DNA of 22,542 nucleotides from a virus. A program made the translations under genes and the position numbers. Where the stretch lies: positions 1-22,542 of the IMG/VR virus record IMGVR_UViG_3300044966_000953. The stretch is one strand, 5' to 3'. Numbering within the stretch: the stretch's first letter is position 1; each line of letters begins with the position of its first letter. Shown here piece after piece: positions 21,591 to 22,542 of this stretch. The notes below the pieces were generated by a model. That model made no database searches and was not told where the DNA came from. It saw nothing but the letters and a program-made list of their open reading frames with translations.

Positions 21591-22542
21591 ATGGCATTTC
21601 CTCCTAGATATACAGTTGATCCAACATTTGGGCCAATTCCTAATTTTTCTTATTGCGGAAGAATAAGAAAGCCACTTCCATCATCTGGATCTAGCGGAAT
21701 TAATCCTTCTATCAATTTTGAAAGTTATGCTCCTTATATTATTTTGCGTTTTCAAGATCCAAGCACAAGAGGAGGCAGACGTATAAGATATCAATATGCA
21801 ATTACAACAGGAAATTTAGCTGGACAAAATAGAACAGCAAGCATTAAGTCTCTTCATTACGAAGTTAATCAAAGTGGAAAAGCAACTGTTGATATAGTTG
21901 ATTCATCTGGTGATGATTTTGTTAATTTTTATAGTTCACTTTTTACAAATGGGTGTTTGCCAGGAACAGGAAGACCAAGAAGAGGTCAACCACAAGGTTT
22001 AAGAGTTTCTTTAGATTTCGGATGGATATTTACAGGAAGTACTGGCGTTACTACAATTTATTCAAATTCATTTGCTAAAAGTGGCAATTTTCCTCAAAGA
22101 GGAAGCGGGAAAGAAATTTATTTTAATTTAACAAAAATTGATGTTAATTATGAAGGTGGAATATGGAAATACAAAGTTGAACTTACTGGCCCAGATGATG
22201 GAAATAAGAAAAGAACAGCAAGTAGAACATATGGAAAATCAAACCAATTAGTAACTTTAATAGATGCTGCTTCTAAGCATTTATCAGGAGACTGTAAAGA
22301 TCCTCAAGTTCCAAACAAAGTAGAAACAATAAGAAAAAACGCAGATGGAACATGGACTCCGTTTAAATTTGAAAACAGCACTCCAAATGGTCCTAAAGGT
22401 GTATATCCAGGATTTAACGACGATCCATTATCTGCAATTAGAAAAAATCTTGACGCTGTTGTTACAGATAGAGGTAGAGGCGTTTATATGTTTTTCAATG
22501 TTGGAGACGAAAGTAAAAAAATATATTTAGTTGTAGGTAATT
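21591..22542 (+). CDS. Probable baseplate hub protein (partial, 3' end missing)
   Basis: The open frame runs from the ATG at 21591 to the right edge (about 317 residues), so the C-terminus is absent. No strong Shine-Dalgarno is present and the start lies two bases after the previous stop. The segment SYAPYIILRFQDPSTRGGRRIRYQ (45-68, in parts), then IKSLHYEVNQSGKATVDIVDSSGDDF (85-110), resembles the first beta domain of gp27/VgrG-type hubs, where a sequence S-L-x-Y-x-x-x-x-x-G-x-A-x-x-x-x-x-D occurs. It is Gly/Ser/Arg-rich and lacks membrane segments. Position after the LysM-like gene fits a hub. The hub assignment is inference; other baseplate beta proteins are possible. Confidence 0.65.
   Translation, partial: MAFPPRYTVDPTFGPIPNFSYCGRIRKPLPSSGSSGINPSINFESYAPYIILRFQDPSTRGGRRIRYQYAITTGNLAGQNRTASIKSLHYEVNQSGKATVDIVDSSGDDFVNFYSSLFTNGCLPGTGRPRRGQPQGLRVSLDFGWIFTGSTGVTTIYSNSFAKSGNFPQRGSGKEIYFNLTKIDVNYEGGIWKYKVELTGPDDGNKKRTASRTYGKSNQLVTLIDAASKHLSGDCKDPQVPNKVETIRKNADGTWTPFKFENSTPNGPKGVYPGFNDDPLSAIRKNLDAVVTDRGRGVYMFFNVGDESKKIYLVVGN

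Noticed and set aside
22345-22530. 61-codon frame near the right end
   Set aside because: It lies in an alternative frame within the partial hub gene, whose long open frame from 21591 is better supported.

Overview
The window reads as part of a tailed bacteriophage genome (Caudoviricetes), most likely a large contractile-tailed (myovirus-type) phage. The evidence is a 2622-residue tape-measure protein followed immediately by a probable tail-tube/baseplate adaptor, a LysM-like gp53-type baseplate wedge protein and a probable baseplate hub protein. Genes are tightly packed, with ATGA or TAATG overlaps and Shine-Dalgarno sequences of the AGGAG type. The DNA is strongly A+T-rich and codons end mostly in A or T. 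No rRNA, tRNA, integrase, CRISPR array or bacterial housekeeping gene was seen. The host cannot be named from this sequence.

Layout. Bases 1-996 (minus): the 5' part of an unknown gene with a TPAA linker, and a trypsin-like serine protease with a signal-like N-terminus. Bases 1023-4172 (plus): a small Cys-rich protein, five unknown small proteins, and a GT9-like glycosyltransferase split by a +1 frameshift. Bases 4169-6958 (minus): a SAM-dependent methyltransferase and three probable virion/fibre proteins, one built from two different internal repeat families. Bases 6980-7968 (plus): a small HNH protein, a protein with Ala/Pro linkers and a 12-residue poly-Gln tract, and a 44-residue membrane protein, closed by a strong bidirectional terminator. 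Bases 8024-10595 (minus): four genes of probable structural or assembly role. Bases 10651-22542 (plus): a coiled-coil/membrane-anchor protein, a poly(A)-polymerase/CCA-transferase-like protein with an altered active site, a GLNLHYL-motif protein, the tape measure, the adaptor, the LysM-like protein and the truncated hub gene.

How they fit together. The 12.3-22.5 kb block is a classical tail-tube and baseplate assembly line. The 4.2-7 kb block looks like adhesin or virion-surface proteins accompanied by modifying enzymes. Several otherwise unrelated proteins carry a short aromatic (F/L)-x-(E/D)-W motif at one end, which may be a docking or packaging tag. The most unusual items are the nucleotidyltransferase-like protein with N-x-D instead of D-x-D, the frameshifted glycosyltransferase with a TGAC stop context, the fibre protein with two nested repeat systems, and about ten degenerate repeats in the C-terminal third of the tape measure. 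No stretch longer than 300 bases lacks a gene; the longest gap is 55 bases (10596-10650).
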